Assembly: GCA_017476085.1 (NCBI GenBank)
Contig: JAFVEJ010000213.1
Location: 1 to 7,808 of the forward strand
Direction of reading: 5' to 3'
Origin: Alphaproteobacteria bacterium
GTDB taxonomy: Bacteria > Pseudomonadota > Alphaproteobacteria > RF32 > CAG-977
DNA length: 7,808 bases
A model generated the notes under the pieces. The model had not been told where the DNA came from. It saw only the letters and a program-made list of their open reading frames with translations, and did no database searches. Position numbers and translations under genes: made by a program. Shown piece by piece: positions 1 through 6,538 of this stretch (position 1 is its first letter; each line of letters begins with the position of its first letter).

Positions 1-263
1 AGGAACGTTTTCCGGCTTTGCGTCTGGCTAAAGAATGTTTGGCTGAAGGGCAGACGGCCACGGCAATTATGAACGCCGCCAATGAAGTGGCTGTCGGCGC
101 TTTTTTGAACGGAAAAATCGGTTTTCTGGATATTGTCCGCACGGTTGAAAAGGTGGTTGAGGCCGCTGTTTTGCATCCGGTCGCAACGATAGAAGATGTT
201 ATCGCGGCGGATCGTCAGGCGCGTGAAGACGCTTGTCGTTTTATTGAAGAAAGGACTAAATAA
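1..263 (+). CDS. dxr: 1-deoxy-D-xylulose 5-phosphate reductoisomerase, C-terminal part (5' end outside window)
   Basis: Dxr (IspC) is the cytosolic NADPH- and metal-dependent enzyme that rearranges and reduces 1-deoxy-D-xylulose 5-phosphate to 2-C-methyl-D-erythritol 4-phosphate, the committed step of the non-mevalonate isoprenoid pathway. Only the last 87 codons are visible, reading in frame from base 3 to the TAA at 261-263. They begin ERFPALRLAKECL and continue through MNAANEVAVGAFL, which matches the family's conserved NAANE segment, and then IGFLDI. The rest is the helical C-terminal domain, ending IEERTK. The open frame runs off the left edge, so the TTG at 18 is an internal Leu codon, not a start. 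The next gene, rseP, begins two bases after the stop. A dxr-rseP-bamA order is common in Proteobacteria, often with uppS and cdsA further upstream; that upstream part is inference. The identification is confident despite truncation. Confidence 0.96.
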   Translation, partial: ERFPALRLAKECLAEGQTATAIMNAANEVAVGAFLNGKIGFLDIVRTVEKVVEAAVLHPVATIEDVIAADRQAREDACRFIEERTK

Positions 264-265
264 TT

Positions 266-1357
266 ATGTCTGCATTTTTGACTGTATTGTATCCGCTTTC
301 TTTTTTGATTGTTCTTTCTTTAGTCGTGATAGTCCATGAATTCGGCCATTTTTGGGCGGCGCGTCTCAGCGGCGTGAAAGTCGAAGAATTTTCTCTGGGA
401 TTTGGCCGCGTTCTATGGTCTCGTCAGGATAAAAAAGGAACGAATTGGAAAGTGTGCCTGATTCCTTTGGGCGGATATGTCAAAATGTTTGGCGATGCTG
501 ATGCTTCCAGTGCAAAAGCCGATGAAAAAGCCAAAGAGTTTACGGAAGAAGAAAAAAAGGTTTCTTTTCCGCATCAGTCGTTGCTGAAGAAAGCTTTTAT
601 TTCCATTGCCGGTCCGGGAATGAATTATGTTTTTGCCATTGTTCTTTTGACGGCTTTTATGTCGATTTTCGGCGTTGTGGTCGTGCCTCCGGTTGTTTCG
701 GCTGTCAGTGAAGGGTCGGCCGCCGCCGCCGCCGGTATTCAGAAAGACGATCGCTTTTTAATGATTAACGGCACAAAAATAGAGGAATTTAACGATATCC
801 GCCGCTTTGTGCAAATGAATAACGATTTGGAAATAAAGGTGCTGCGCAACGGCGAAGAAATATCTTTAACCGCGCATTTGACGCCGGAAAAAGGCGGAGC
901 CGTATTAGGCGTGCAGGCTGTTATAGCGCAGGAATATTTTCGGTCCGTTTCCGTGCCGCAGGCGTTTATGGAGGCTGTTAAAGAAACATGGACGCTGACG
1001 GCAGATACGCTGGTTGTGTTAAAGCGCATTTTGTTAAGGCAGCGTTCTGCTGACGATATGCGTGGCCCCTTGGGAATTGCCGAAGCTTCCGGAGATGCGG
1101 CCAGAGGCGGGGCGTTGAGTTTTATTTTATTCTTGATCCAGGTATCGATCGGTGTCGGATTGGTTAATCTGCTGCCGATTCCCGTTTTGGACGGCGGACA
1201 TCTGTTGTTTTATGCCGTTGAAGCCGTCATTCGTCGCCCGATCAGTGAAAAAGCGCAGAATATCGCCTTAAATATAGGTTTAGCATTGTTGGTTTGCCTG
1301 TTGATCGTAACCTCCTGGAATGATATTGTCCGGATATTTGTTCGTTTGTTTCGTTAG
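266..1357 (+). CDS. rseP: RseP-family site-2 zinc metalloprotease (inner membrane, one PDZ domain)
   Basis: This is a 363-residue site-2-protease homologue that cuts transmembrane segments within the inner membrane. The zinc-binding HEFGH motif is at residues 24-28 in the first membrane helix, and the third metal ligand is Asp309 in LDGGH (308-312). A second hydrophobic segment starts with GPGMN (116-120). A single PDZ domain spans about 138-208, followed by GPLGIA and two more membrane segments (about 285-306 and 335-355). E. coli RseP is about 450 residues with two PDZ domains; the shorter one-PDZ form is usual in Alphaproteobacteria. E. coli RseP degrades anti-sigma factor RseA and leftover signal peptides, and Caulobacter MmpA cleaves PodJ. 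The substrate here cannot be read from sequence. The ATG at 266 has AAAGGA (250-255) upstream and sits two bases after dxr. Its place before bamA suits an envelope-stress role, but that is inference. Confidence 0.96.
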   Translation: MSAFLTVLYPLSFLIVLSLVVIVHEFGHFWAARLSGVKVEEFSLGFGRVLWSRQDKKGTNWKVCLIPLGGYVKMFGDADASSAKADEKAKEFTEEEKKVSFPHQSLLKKAFISIAGPGMNYVFAIVLLTAFMSIFGVVVVPPVVSAVSEGSAAAAAGIQKDDRFLMINGTKIEEFNDIRRFVQMNNDLEIKVLRNGEEISLTAHLTPEKGGAVLGVQAVIAQEYFRSVSVPQAFMEAVKETWTLTADTLVVLKRILLRQRSADDMRGPLGIAEASGDAARGGALSFILFLIQVSIGVGLVNLLPIPVLDGGHLLFYAVEAVIRRPISEKAQNIALNIGLALLVCLLIVTSWNDIVRIFVRLFR

Positions 1358-1368
1358 GTGAGTTGTTG
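1356..1368 (+). promoter_or_regulatory. Ribosome binding site and tandem TTG start codons of bamA
   Basis: The sequence AGGTGA (1356-1361) matches the anti-Shine-Dalgarno complement and overlaps the rseP stop codon TAG (1355-1357). Two adjacent in-frame TTG codons follow, at 1363 and 1366. No ATG or GTG occurs in frame before the signal peptide, and the first downstream ATG (codon 37) would delete the signal peptide. A TTG start is therefore nearly forced. Spacing favours 1366, which gives a normal MKKLF-type signal-peptide start, but 1363 cannot be excluded. Confidence 0.7.
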
Positions 1369-3633
1369 AAAAAGCTTTTCGTTCTCGTATTGGCAGGGCT
1401 TCTTTTCCCCGTTTGGTCTGTTTCAGCCGCCGGAGAAAAGGTTGTTTCTGAAATCGAAATCGACGGCATTATGCGTATTGAACCGGAAACGGTTTTGACG
1501 TATTTGATGATTCGCAAAGGAGATACGGTTTCAAACGAACAGTTGGACAGAGGCTTAAAATCTTTGTTTTCAACGGGCCTTTTTGCGGATGTTCGGCTTT
1601 CGATGGATGATGGTGTCCTGAAAGTAGAGCTGGTTGAAAATCCGATCGTGAACAGAATCGCTTTTGAAGGCAATAAAAAAATAAAAAAGCAGCAGCTGGA
1701 GGACGAATTGACTCTGCGTACCAGATCTGTTTTTACGCGGTCCAAGGTGCGTCGGGATACTCAGCGGATTTTGGAACTGTACAAGCGGTTGGGACGTTAT
1801 TCCGCACGGGTTGAGCCGAAAATTATTGAGCGTTCGCAAAACCGTTTGGATGTTGTTTTTGAAATTGATGAAGGCAATCCGACATTTATTCGCAAAATCG
1901 ATTTTATCGGCAATAAAGCGTTCAACGCGGCCGAGCTGGAAGAAGAGATGCTGTCCAAGGAAAATCGGTGGTATCGATGGTTTACGTCGATGGATACATA
2001 CGATCCCGATCGTTTCGCGTATGATCAGGAATTGCTGCGCCGGTTTTATATGCGCCATGGATATATGGATTTTAATATCGTTTCCGCTTCCGCCGAATTG
2101 TCACCCAATCGCGAAGATTTTTATCTGACGTTGGTTATGGATGAAGGGCCGCGCTATAAAATCGGGAAAATCAATGTTGTTTCCGAATTGAAAGGGCTGG
2201 ATGCCGATACGGTTTCGGATGTTGTGTCGATAAAATCGGGAACATGGTACAACAATATCAAAATCGAAAACAGCGAATTAGCTTTGATTAATGCTGTCGG
2301 GGCGAAGGGGTTTCCTTTCGTTGATGTTTCTTCCGAAACCAAAAGAAGGGAAGATGAGGATGTCGTTGATCTGACTTTTTTGATTAAAGAAGGCCAGCAT
2401 TTATTTATTGACGAGATTCAAATTTCAGGCAACAGCCGAACACAGGATCGTGTTATTCGTCGGGAGTTTCGTTTTGCGGAAGGGGACGCTTACAGTCCGA
2501 CAAAAATCAGACGTTCAAAACAGCGCATTGAAAACCTGAACTATTTTGAACGCGTGATGATGGATATCGAACAATCGTCGGAGGCTTTGGATCGGGCGAT
2601 TTTAAAGACGGAAGTCTCCGAGAAATCGACGGGTTCTTTAAAACTGGGCATCGGATGGTCTTCCTATGATGGTCCGTTGGCCGAAATAGCGCTGCAGGAA
2701 AACAACTTTTTGGGAACCGGCCGGCGTGTGGGCGTTTCCGCATCGGTGGCGGAAAAGAAAACACTGTTTGATATCAGTTTCGTCGAACCATGGTTTTTGG
2801 ATCGGGAATTGTCTTTAGGCTTTGATATTTTTTATCTCACCCGAAACTATTCCAACCGCAGTTCGTATGATTCCGAAATGGTCGGAGCTTCCGTGTCATT
2901 GAGCTGGAAATACACGGAAGAGCTGTCTCATACCGTTAAATACACGCTGCGTCAGGATAAAATTATGGATGTCAAAGCGGGCGCTTCCATTTATGTTAAA
3001 GAACAGGAAGGAACAACGATCACCTCTATGGTCAGTCATACGCTGTTCTGGGATTATTTGGATAATCGTTATAACCCGTCTGACGGATATTATGTTTCGT
3101 TTTCAAATGATTTGGCCGGTTTTGGCGGCGATACGCGCTATTTAAGAACGGATGTCAGCACAGGATATTATATTCCGCTGTCGGATAAATGGGTGTTGGG
3201 ATTATCGTCTTCGGCCGGATATATCAAAGGCATCGGTCAAAAAGTGCGTTTGAACAACCGCTACTTTTTGGGCGGAGGAACATTGCGCGGCTTTGAAGAC
3301 GGGGGCGTTACGGCCAGATCAAAGATCGGTGACGACGCTTTGGGCGGAAATTGGCAGGTGACGGCAGGAATGCAGCTGATGTTCCCCTTGGGGTTGCCAA
3401 GTGAATTCGGGATGAGAGGAAAAATTTTCACCGATTTCGGTATAATCGGAAAACCGAGCGATTTTGATGCAACTCAGATGTGGTATTCTTCAAAATTGCG
3501 TGGTAGTATTGGGGTCGGCTTCGTGTGGTCTTCACCGCTGGGGCCGATTAATGTTGACTATGCGCGTCCGATCATAAAGGAACGCTTTGATGAAACAGAA
3601 TATTTTCGTTTGAACTTTGGATGGGGTTTGTAA
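1363..3633 (+). CDS. bamA: Outer membrane protein assembly factor BamA (Omp85 family)
   Basis: BamA is the core of the BAM complex and folds beta-barrel proteins into the outer membrane. The 756-residue product opens with a Sec signal peptide (about residues 1-22, Lys-Lys then a Leu/Val core, cleavage near SVSA). Five POTRA domains follow at roughly 27-93, 94-171, 173-263, 264-344 and 347-420. Repeated hallmarks include FEGNKKI, FIGNKAF and ISGNSRT near domain starts, and EGN/EGP/EGQ turns near their ends. The 16-strand barrel occupies about 422-756. The conserved loop-6 RGF motif is at 642-644 within GGGTLRGFEDGG. Overall length is normal for Alphaproteobacteria. The chain ends FRLNFGWGL, so the terminal residue is Leu rather than the usual Phe or Trp of the beta-signal. 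Translation starts at TTG (1363 or 1366) five to eight bases after rseP. The skp gene follows after one base, pairing the insertase with its chaperone. The identification is very secure. Confidence 0.97.
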   Translation: MLKKLFVLVLAGLLFPVWSVSAAGEKVVSEIEIDGIMRIEPETVLTYLMIRKGDTVSNEQLDRGLKSLFSTGLFADVRLSMDDGVLKVELVENPIVNRIAFEGNKKIKKQQLEDELTLRTRSVFTRSKVRRDTQRILELYKRLGRYSARVEPKIIERSQNRLDVVFEIDEGNPTFIRKIDFIGNKAFNAAELEEEMLSKENRWYRWFTSMDTYDPDRFAYDQELLRRFYMRHGYMDFNIVSASAELSPNREDFYLTLVMDEGPRYKIGKINVVSELKGLDADTVSDVVSIKSGTWYNNIKIENSELALINAVGAKGFPFVDVSSETKRREDEDVVDLTFLIKEGQHLFIDEIQISGNSRTQDRVIRREFRFAEGDAYSPTKIRRSKQRIENLNYFERVMMDIEQSSEALDRAILKTEVSEKSTGSLKLGIGWSSYDGPLAEIALQENNFLGTGRRVGVSASVAEKKTLFDISFVEPWFLDRELSLGFDIFYLTRNYSNRSSYDSEMVGASVSLSWKYTEELSHTVKYTLRQDKIMDVKAGASIYVKEQEGTTITSMVSHTLFWDYLDNRYNPSDGYYVSFSNDLAGFGGDTRYLRTDVSTGYYIPLSDKWVLGLSSSAGYIKGIGQKVRLNNRYFLGGGTLRGFEDGGVTARSKIGDDALGGNWQVTAGMQLMFPLGLPSEFGMRGKIFTDFGIIGKPSDFDATQMWYSSKLRGSIGVGFVWSSPLGPINVDYARPIIKERFDETEYFRLNFGWGL

Positions 3634-3634
3634 A

Positions 3635-4234
3635 ATGAACAAAAAAATCGGACTTTCTCTTGCTTTGGCGGCCATTTTCTTTGCCGATGCGGCAAAAGCG
3701 GAAAAAATTGGCTTTATCAATGATCCGGAATTGGCTCAGAAATCGACGGCGTTGCAGGGATTGCAGGCTCAGCGCGAAAAAATGATGGCTCTGCTGAAGC
3801 TGGATATTGAAAATGAAGCCAAATCCATTATGGAACAAAAACAAAATTTAGAGGAAGAAAGCGCTCAGCTGTCCAAAGCCGAACTGGGCAAACGGTTGGA
3901 TGAAATTGACAAAGCCGAACAGGATTTAAAGGCCCGGGCTCAAGAGGCTGTCGCGGAATTGCAGAAAAACTTTTTGGAAGCTGCCGTTTCCTTTAAAGAA
4001 AAAGCCATTAATCCGGTTGTGAAAGAGTTGGCTAAAGAAAAAGAGTTCGATGCCATTTTAAATGCGGCAAACGCTTTTTATATGGATGACGATTTGGATG
4101 TTACCGATGAGGCAATCCGGCTTATAAATAAAAAAATGCCTAAAGTGGAACTGAAAAAAGTTTCTTTGGAAAAAGCTAAAAAGGCTGAAGCAAAATCGTC
4201 TAAAACAGATAAAAAATCCAAGAAATCCAAATAA
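3635..4234 (+). CDS. skp: Skp/OmpH-family periplasmic chaperone with basic C-terminal tail
   Basis: Skp is a trimeric periplasmic chaperone that holds unfolded outer-membrane proteins between long helical arms until BamA receives them. The 199-residue product has a signal peptide (1-22, cleavage after AKA). The first mature strand is KIGFIND, a form of the family's usual KIG-x-(V/I)-(N/D) opening. A long charged Gln/Glu/Lys/Ala-rich helical region at about 38-125 fits the coiled-coil arms, and a return segment ([19 protein letters not shown]) completes the body. E. coli Skp precursor is 161 residues. Much of the extra length is a tail at 174-199 with 12 Lys in 26 residues. The ATG at 3635 is preferred over an in-frame upstream TTG at 3617, because it follows GGATGGGG (3619-3626), starts a proper MNKK signal peptide and lies one base after the bamA stop. 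Skp proteins diverge fast, so family assignment rests on architecture and position; the tail function is unknown. Confidence 0.9.
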   Translation: MNKKIGLSLALAAIFFADAAKAEKIGFINDPELAQKSTALQGLQAQREKMMALLKLDIENEAKSIMEQKQNLEEESAQLSKAELGKRLDEIDKAEQDLKARAQEAVAELQKNFLEAAVSFKEKAINPVVKELAKEKEFDAILNAANAFYMDDDLDVTDEAIRLINKKMPKVELKKVSLEKAKKAEAKSSKTDKKSKKSK

Positions 4235-4236
4235 TC

Positions 4237-4242
4237 GGGAGG
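4237..4242 (+). promoter_or_regulatory. Strong ribosome binding site of lpxD
   Basis: GGGAGG lies five bases before the lpxD ATG at 4248, in the 13-base gap after skp. It is the best Shine-Dalgarno match in the window. It suggests lpxD can start translation independently of skp and opens the lipid A part of the cluster. Confidence 0.75.
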
Positions 4243-4247
4243 ATCGT

Positions 4248-5264
4248 ATGCCGGACAGTCGTTTTTTTAAAAAAGCGGGACCGTTTACGCTTCGGCAATT
4301 GGCGGAAATCGGTGAATGTGAATTACTGAGGTCTGAAGATGCCGATAAACGAATTGATAATGTCAATTCTCTGCATGACGCTCAGCAGACGGATATCAGT
4401 TTTTTATTAAGCAAGAAGTATATCCATGATTTGGAAAAAACGGCTGCCGGCGCTTGTATCGTTCATCCTGATTTTGCGGCTTCTGCTCCGGAAAAAACGG
4501 CTGTTTTATTGTCAAAGGAGCCTTACCGGTCGTACGGGTTGATCGCTGCGGCTTTTTATCCGGCGCCGAAAGCGGATAAAACCGTCATTCATCCGAAGGC
4601 TGTTGTGGCGTCTTCTGCCGTGATCGGCGAAGGATCCCGCATTGATGCCGGTGTCGTTATCGGCGAAAACGTGACTTTGGGAATGAATTGCCATATTCGT
4701 TCAAACGCCGTGATCGGCGATAATGTCGTTATGGGGGATGATTGTACAGTCGGGGAAAATGCTTCTGTATTGTACACGTTGGCCGGAAATAAAGTCTATA
4801 TTTATCCCGGCGCGCGAATCGGGCAGGATGGTTTCGGATTCTTTATGAGCCCGAAAGGGCATACGAAGATTCCCCAACTGGGACGCGTGATTATCGGCAA
4901 CGATGTAGAAATCGGCGCGAATACGACGATTGACCGCGGCGCTTTGGATGATACGATCATCGGGGACGGATCCCGTTTGGACAATCTGGTTCAATTCGGA
5001 CATAATGTTCAGACAGGGAAATGCTGCGTTATTGTTTCTCAGGTCGGGGTCGCAGGTAGCACAAAGCTGGGCGATTTTGTCGTTCTGGCCGGTCAGGTCG
5101 GCGTTGCCGGTCATTTGAACATAGGCAGCGGTGCGCAAATTGCCGGCCAGTCCGGAATCATCAGCGATGTTAAGCCGATGGAAAGCCTGATGGGAACGCC
5201 CGCTATCCCTATCAAGGATTTTATGCGTCAGGCTGCTACGCTGAAAAAGCTTATAAAACGCTGA
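4248..5264 (+). CDS. lpxD: UDP-3-O-(3-hydroxyacyl)glucosamine N-acyltransferase
   Basis: LpxD transfers a second 3-hydroxyacyl chain from acyl-ACP to the 2-amino group of UDP-3-O-acylglucosamine, the third step of lipid A synthesis, in the cytosol as a homotrimer. The 338-residue length is normal. Residues about 1-110 form the N-terminal uridine-binding domain. From about 112 to 300 there are repeated hexapeptides ([24 protein letters not shown] and others) forming a left-handed beta-helix, interrupted by the conserved GQDGFGF loop. His252 in QFGHNV corresponds to the catalytic His239 of E. coli, and His289 in VAGHL to His276, with the same 37-residue spacing. The C-terminal helix ends LKKLIKR. 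The downstream stretch [14 protein letters not shown] is typical of alphaproteobacterial LpxD. Codons 5-9 contain an unusual T7A6 run. fabZ follows after 13 bases. The assignment is secure. Confidence 0.97.
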   Translation: MPDSRFFKKAGPFTLRQLAEIGECELLRSEDADKRIDNVNSLHDAQQTDISFLLSKKYIHDLEKTAAGACIVHPDFAASAPEKTAVLLSKEPYRSYGLIAAAFYPAPKADKTVIHPKAVVASSAVIGEGSRIDAGVVIGENVTLGMNCHIRSNAVIGDNVVMGDDCTVGENASVLYTLAGNKVYIYPGARIGQDGFGFFMSPKGHTKIPQLGRVIIGNDVEIGANTTIDRGALDDTIIGDGSRLDNLVQFGHNVQTGKCCVIVSQVGVAGSTKLGDFVVLAGQVGVAGHLNIGSGAQIAGQSGIISDVKPMESLMGTPAIPIKDFMRQAATLKKLIKR

Positions 5265-5277
5265 AGAAGAGGAAAAA

Positions 5278-5733
5278 ATGGAAGAGAATATTGTAAAAGA
5301 AGTCGGAATCAATGAAATTTTAAAATTGCTTCCCCATCGTTATCCTTTTTTATTGGTGGATAAAGTTTCCATTATCAAAGAAGGAGAGGAAGGTATCGGT
5401 TTAAAAAACATTACGGCAAATGAACCTCAATTTATGGGGCATTTCCCGGATAATCCGGTGATGCCCGGCGTTTTGATCATTGAAGCGATGGCGCAGACGG
5501 CGGCTGTTATTGAAATGTACGGTCAACCGGAAGGGGCGAAAAAAGGCGTCTTTTTTATGAGTATTGAATCCGCTAAATTCCGTAAACCGGTTTTGCCCGG
5601 CGATCAGCTGGAAATGCGCTTGAAGCTGGAACAGTCCCGCCGCGGCGTTTACCGTTTTCGCGGCGAAGCAAAAGTTAAAGGCGTTTTGCATGCCGAAGCG
5701 GTTTTAACGGCTATGATTTTTGATGAGAAATAA
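5278..5733 (+). CDS. fabZ: 3-hydroxyacyl-[acyl-carrier-protein] dehydratase FabZ
   Basis: FabZ removes water from (3R)-hydroxyacyl-ACP to give trans-2-enoyl-ACP in cytosolic type II fatty acid synthesis. The 151-residue product is a full-length single hot-dog fold. LPHRYPFLLVDKV lies at 18-30, the catalytic His is His55 in GHFPDNPVMPG, and the catalytic Glu is Glu69 in IIEAMAQ. The strand SAKFRKPVLPGDQL is also typical. The ATG at 5278 is preceded by GAGGA (5269-5273). The gene sits between lpxD and lpxA, the classic arrangement. Its substrate pool is the same 3-hydroxyacyl-ACP that LpxA and LpxD consume, so co-expression balances phospholipid against lipid A. FabA is a less likely alternative because it is longer (about 170 residues) and has Asp in place of the catalytic Glu. 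Confidence 0.98.
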   Translation: MEENIVKEVGINEILKLLPHRYPFLLVDKVSIIKEGEEGIGLKNITANEPQFMGHFPDNPVMPGVLIIEAMAQTAAVIEMYGQPEGAKKGVFFMSIESAKFRKPVLPGDQLEMRLKLEQSRRGVYRFRGEAKVKGVLHAEAVLTAMIFDEK

Positions 5734-5736
5734 ACA

Positions 5737-6537
5737 ATGACACAGATACATCCTACCGCGATTGTCGAAGACGGCGCTGAAATAGGCGAAGGCGTTGAGA
5801 TTGGGCCGTATTGTTTCGTCGGAGCGCAGGTGAAATTAAAAAACAACGTCAAACTGATTTCTCATGTGTGGGTCGGCGGGGACACGATTGTCGGTGAAAA
5901 CACGGAAATCAGCCCGTTTGCGGCGATCGGCGGTAAGAATCAGGATCTGAAAGACAAAGAAAAGAAAGGCAAGCTGATCATCGGCAAAAACAATTCAATC
6001 CGCGAATACGCAACGATGCAGCCGGGGACGCCGGACGATAAAGGGGTGACGGTTGTCGGTGACAACGGATTGTTTATGATCGGAATCCATATCGCGCATG
6101 ACTGTGTGATCGGCAACAATATTATTATGTCGAATAACGCGACTTTGGCCGGACACGTTAAAGTCGGAGACAACGCGATTATCGGCGGTTTGTCTGCGGT
6201 ACATCAGTTTACCCGTATCGGGGCGCACGCGATGGTCGGCGGCATGTGTCCGGTGACCAGAGACGTGATTCCGTATTCTTTAATCTCTCAAACCGGTTTG
6301 GAAGGCGTGAACATTATCGGATTGAAGCGTCGCGGGTTTTCGTTGGAAACCATTACCAATTTACGGTTAGCCGTTTCTGAAATTTTTAAAGTAGAAGGAA
6401 CTCTGTCCGACCGGATTAAACGGGTGGCTGAAACTTATCCTGACTGCGAACCGGTACAAGATATTGTCGCTTTTATGCAGACGGACTATAAACGCGGCTT
6501 TATGCAGCCTGCGACAAAAGCGTCCATAGCGGAGTAA
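5737..6537 (+). CDS. lpxA: Acyl-[ACP]-UDP-N-acetylglucosamine O-acyltransferase
   Basis: LpxA catalyses the first lipid A step, moving a 3-hydroxyacyl chain from ACP to the 3-position of UDP-GlcNAc in the cytosol. The 266-residue product is close to the E. coli length (262). Hexapeptide repeats from IHPTAIVEDGAEIG form a left-handed beta-helix to about residue 185, followed by an alpha-helical C-terminus. The catalytic His121 lies in IAHDC and matches E. coli His125. His118, His140 and His156 match His122, His144 and His160, a constant offset of four. Gly169 aligns with E. coli Gly173, the residue that admits a C14 chain. The segment before GVNIIGLKRRGF is about three residues shorter than in E. 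coli and lacks the usual G-N-x-A. The start is three bases after fabZ, with only a weak purine stretch before it, suggesting translational coupling. lpxI follows after one base. Confidence 0.97.
   Translation: MTQIHPTAIVEDGAEIGEGVEIGPYCFVGAQVKLKNNVKLISHVWVGGDTIVGENTEISPFAAIGGKNQDLKDKEKKGKLIIGKNNSIREYATMQPGTPDDKGVTVVGDNGLFMIGIHIAHDCVIGNNIIMSNNATLAGHVKVGDNAIIGGLSAVHQFTRIGAHAMVGGMCPVTRDVIPYSLISQTGLEGVNIIGLKRRGFSLETITNLRLAVSEIFKVEGTLSDRIKRVAETYPDCEPVQDIVAFMQTDYKRGFMQPATKASIAE
6531..6534 (+). promoter_or_regulatory. Ribosome binding site of lpxI inside the lpxA 3' end
   Basis: GGAG is the last Shine-Dalgarno match before the lpxI ATG at 6539 and is part of the final lpxA codons, just before the TAA at 6535-6537. 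Ribosomes finishing lpxA therefore clear and expose the lpxI start. Confidence 0.55.
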
Positions 6538-6538
6538 T

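Noticed and set aside
18..263. Separate 81-residue small protein starting at TTG 18
   Set aside because: The frame is open through the left edge and the residues before it (ERFPA) continue the Dxr family sequence, so it is part of dxr.
1242..1745. 167-codon antisense open frame across the rseP-bamA junction
   Set aside because: It overlaps two secure genes on the other strand. The product is Ser/Thr/Arg-rich with no domain, as expected for a complementary-strand shadow.
1811..2128. 105-codon same-strand open frame inside bamA
   Set aside because: It is out of frame within POTRA domains 2-3, and the bamA frame is continuous and conserved there. There is no sign of a frameshift or of a second product.
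3906..3934. TTGACA inside skp as a possible internal promoter
   Set aside because: No TATAAT-like -10 box is found at 16-18 bases spacing; the region there reads GC-rich (ggcccgg).
4141..4247. A-rich stretch at the skp-lpxD junction as a terminator
   Set aside because: No GC-rich hairpin followed by a T run is visible on the + strand. The A-richness comes from Lys codons, and the next gene starts 13 bases on with a strong ribosome binding site.
4610..5160. Short near-repeats of ATCGGCGA/ATCGGCAA in lpxD, with similar ones in lpxA
   Set aside because: These are the DNA form of the hexapeptide repeats (I-G-x-x-x-x) that build the beta-helix, not a separate repeat or array.
4701..5312. 203-codon antisense open frame opposite lpxD
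   Set aside because: It lies wholly opposite lpxD and the fabZ start, whose frames are fully supported by family motifs. The translation shows no recognisable domain, and its length follows from the codon pattern of the hexapeptide repeats.
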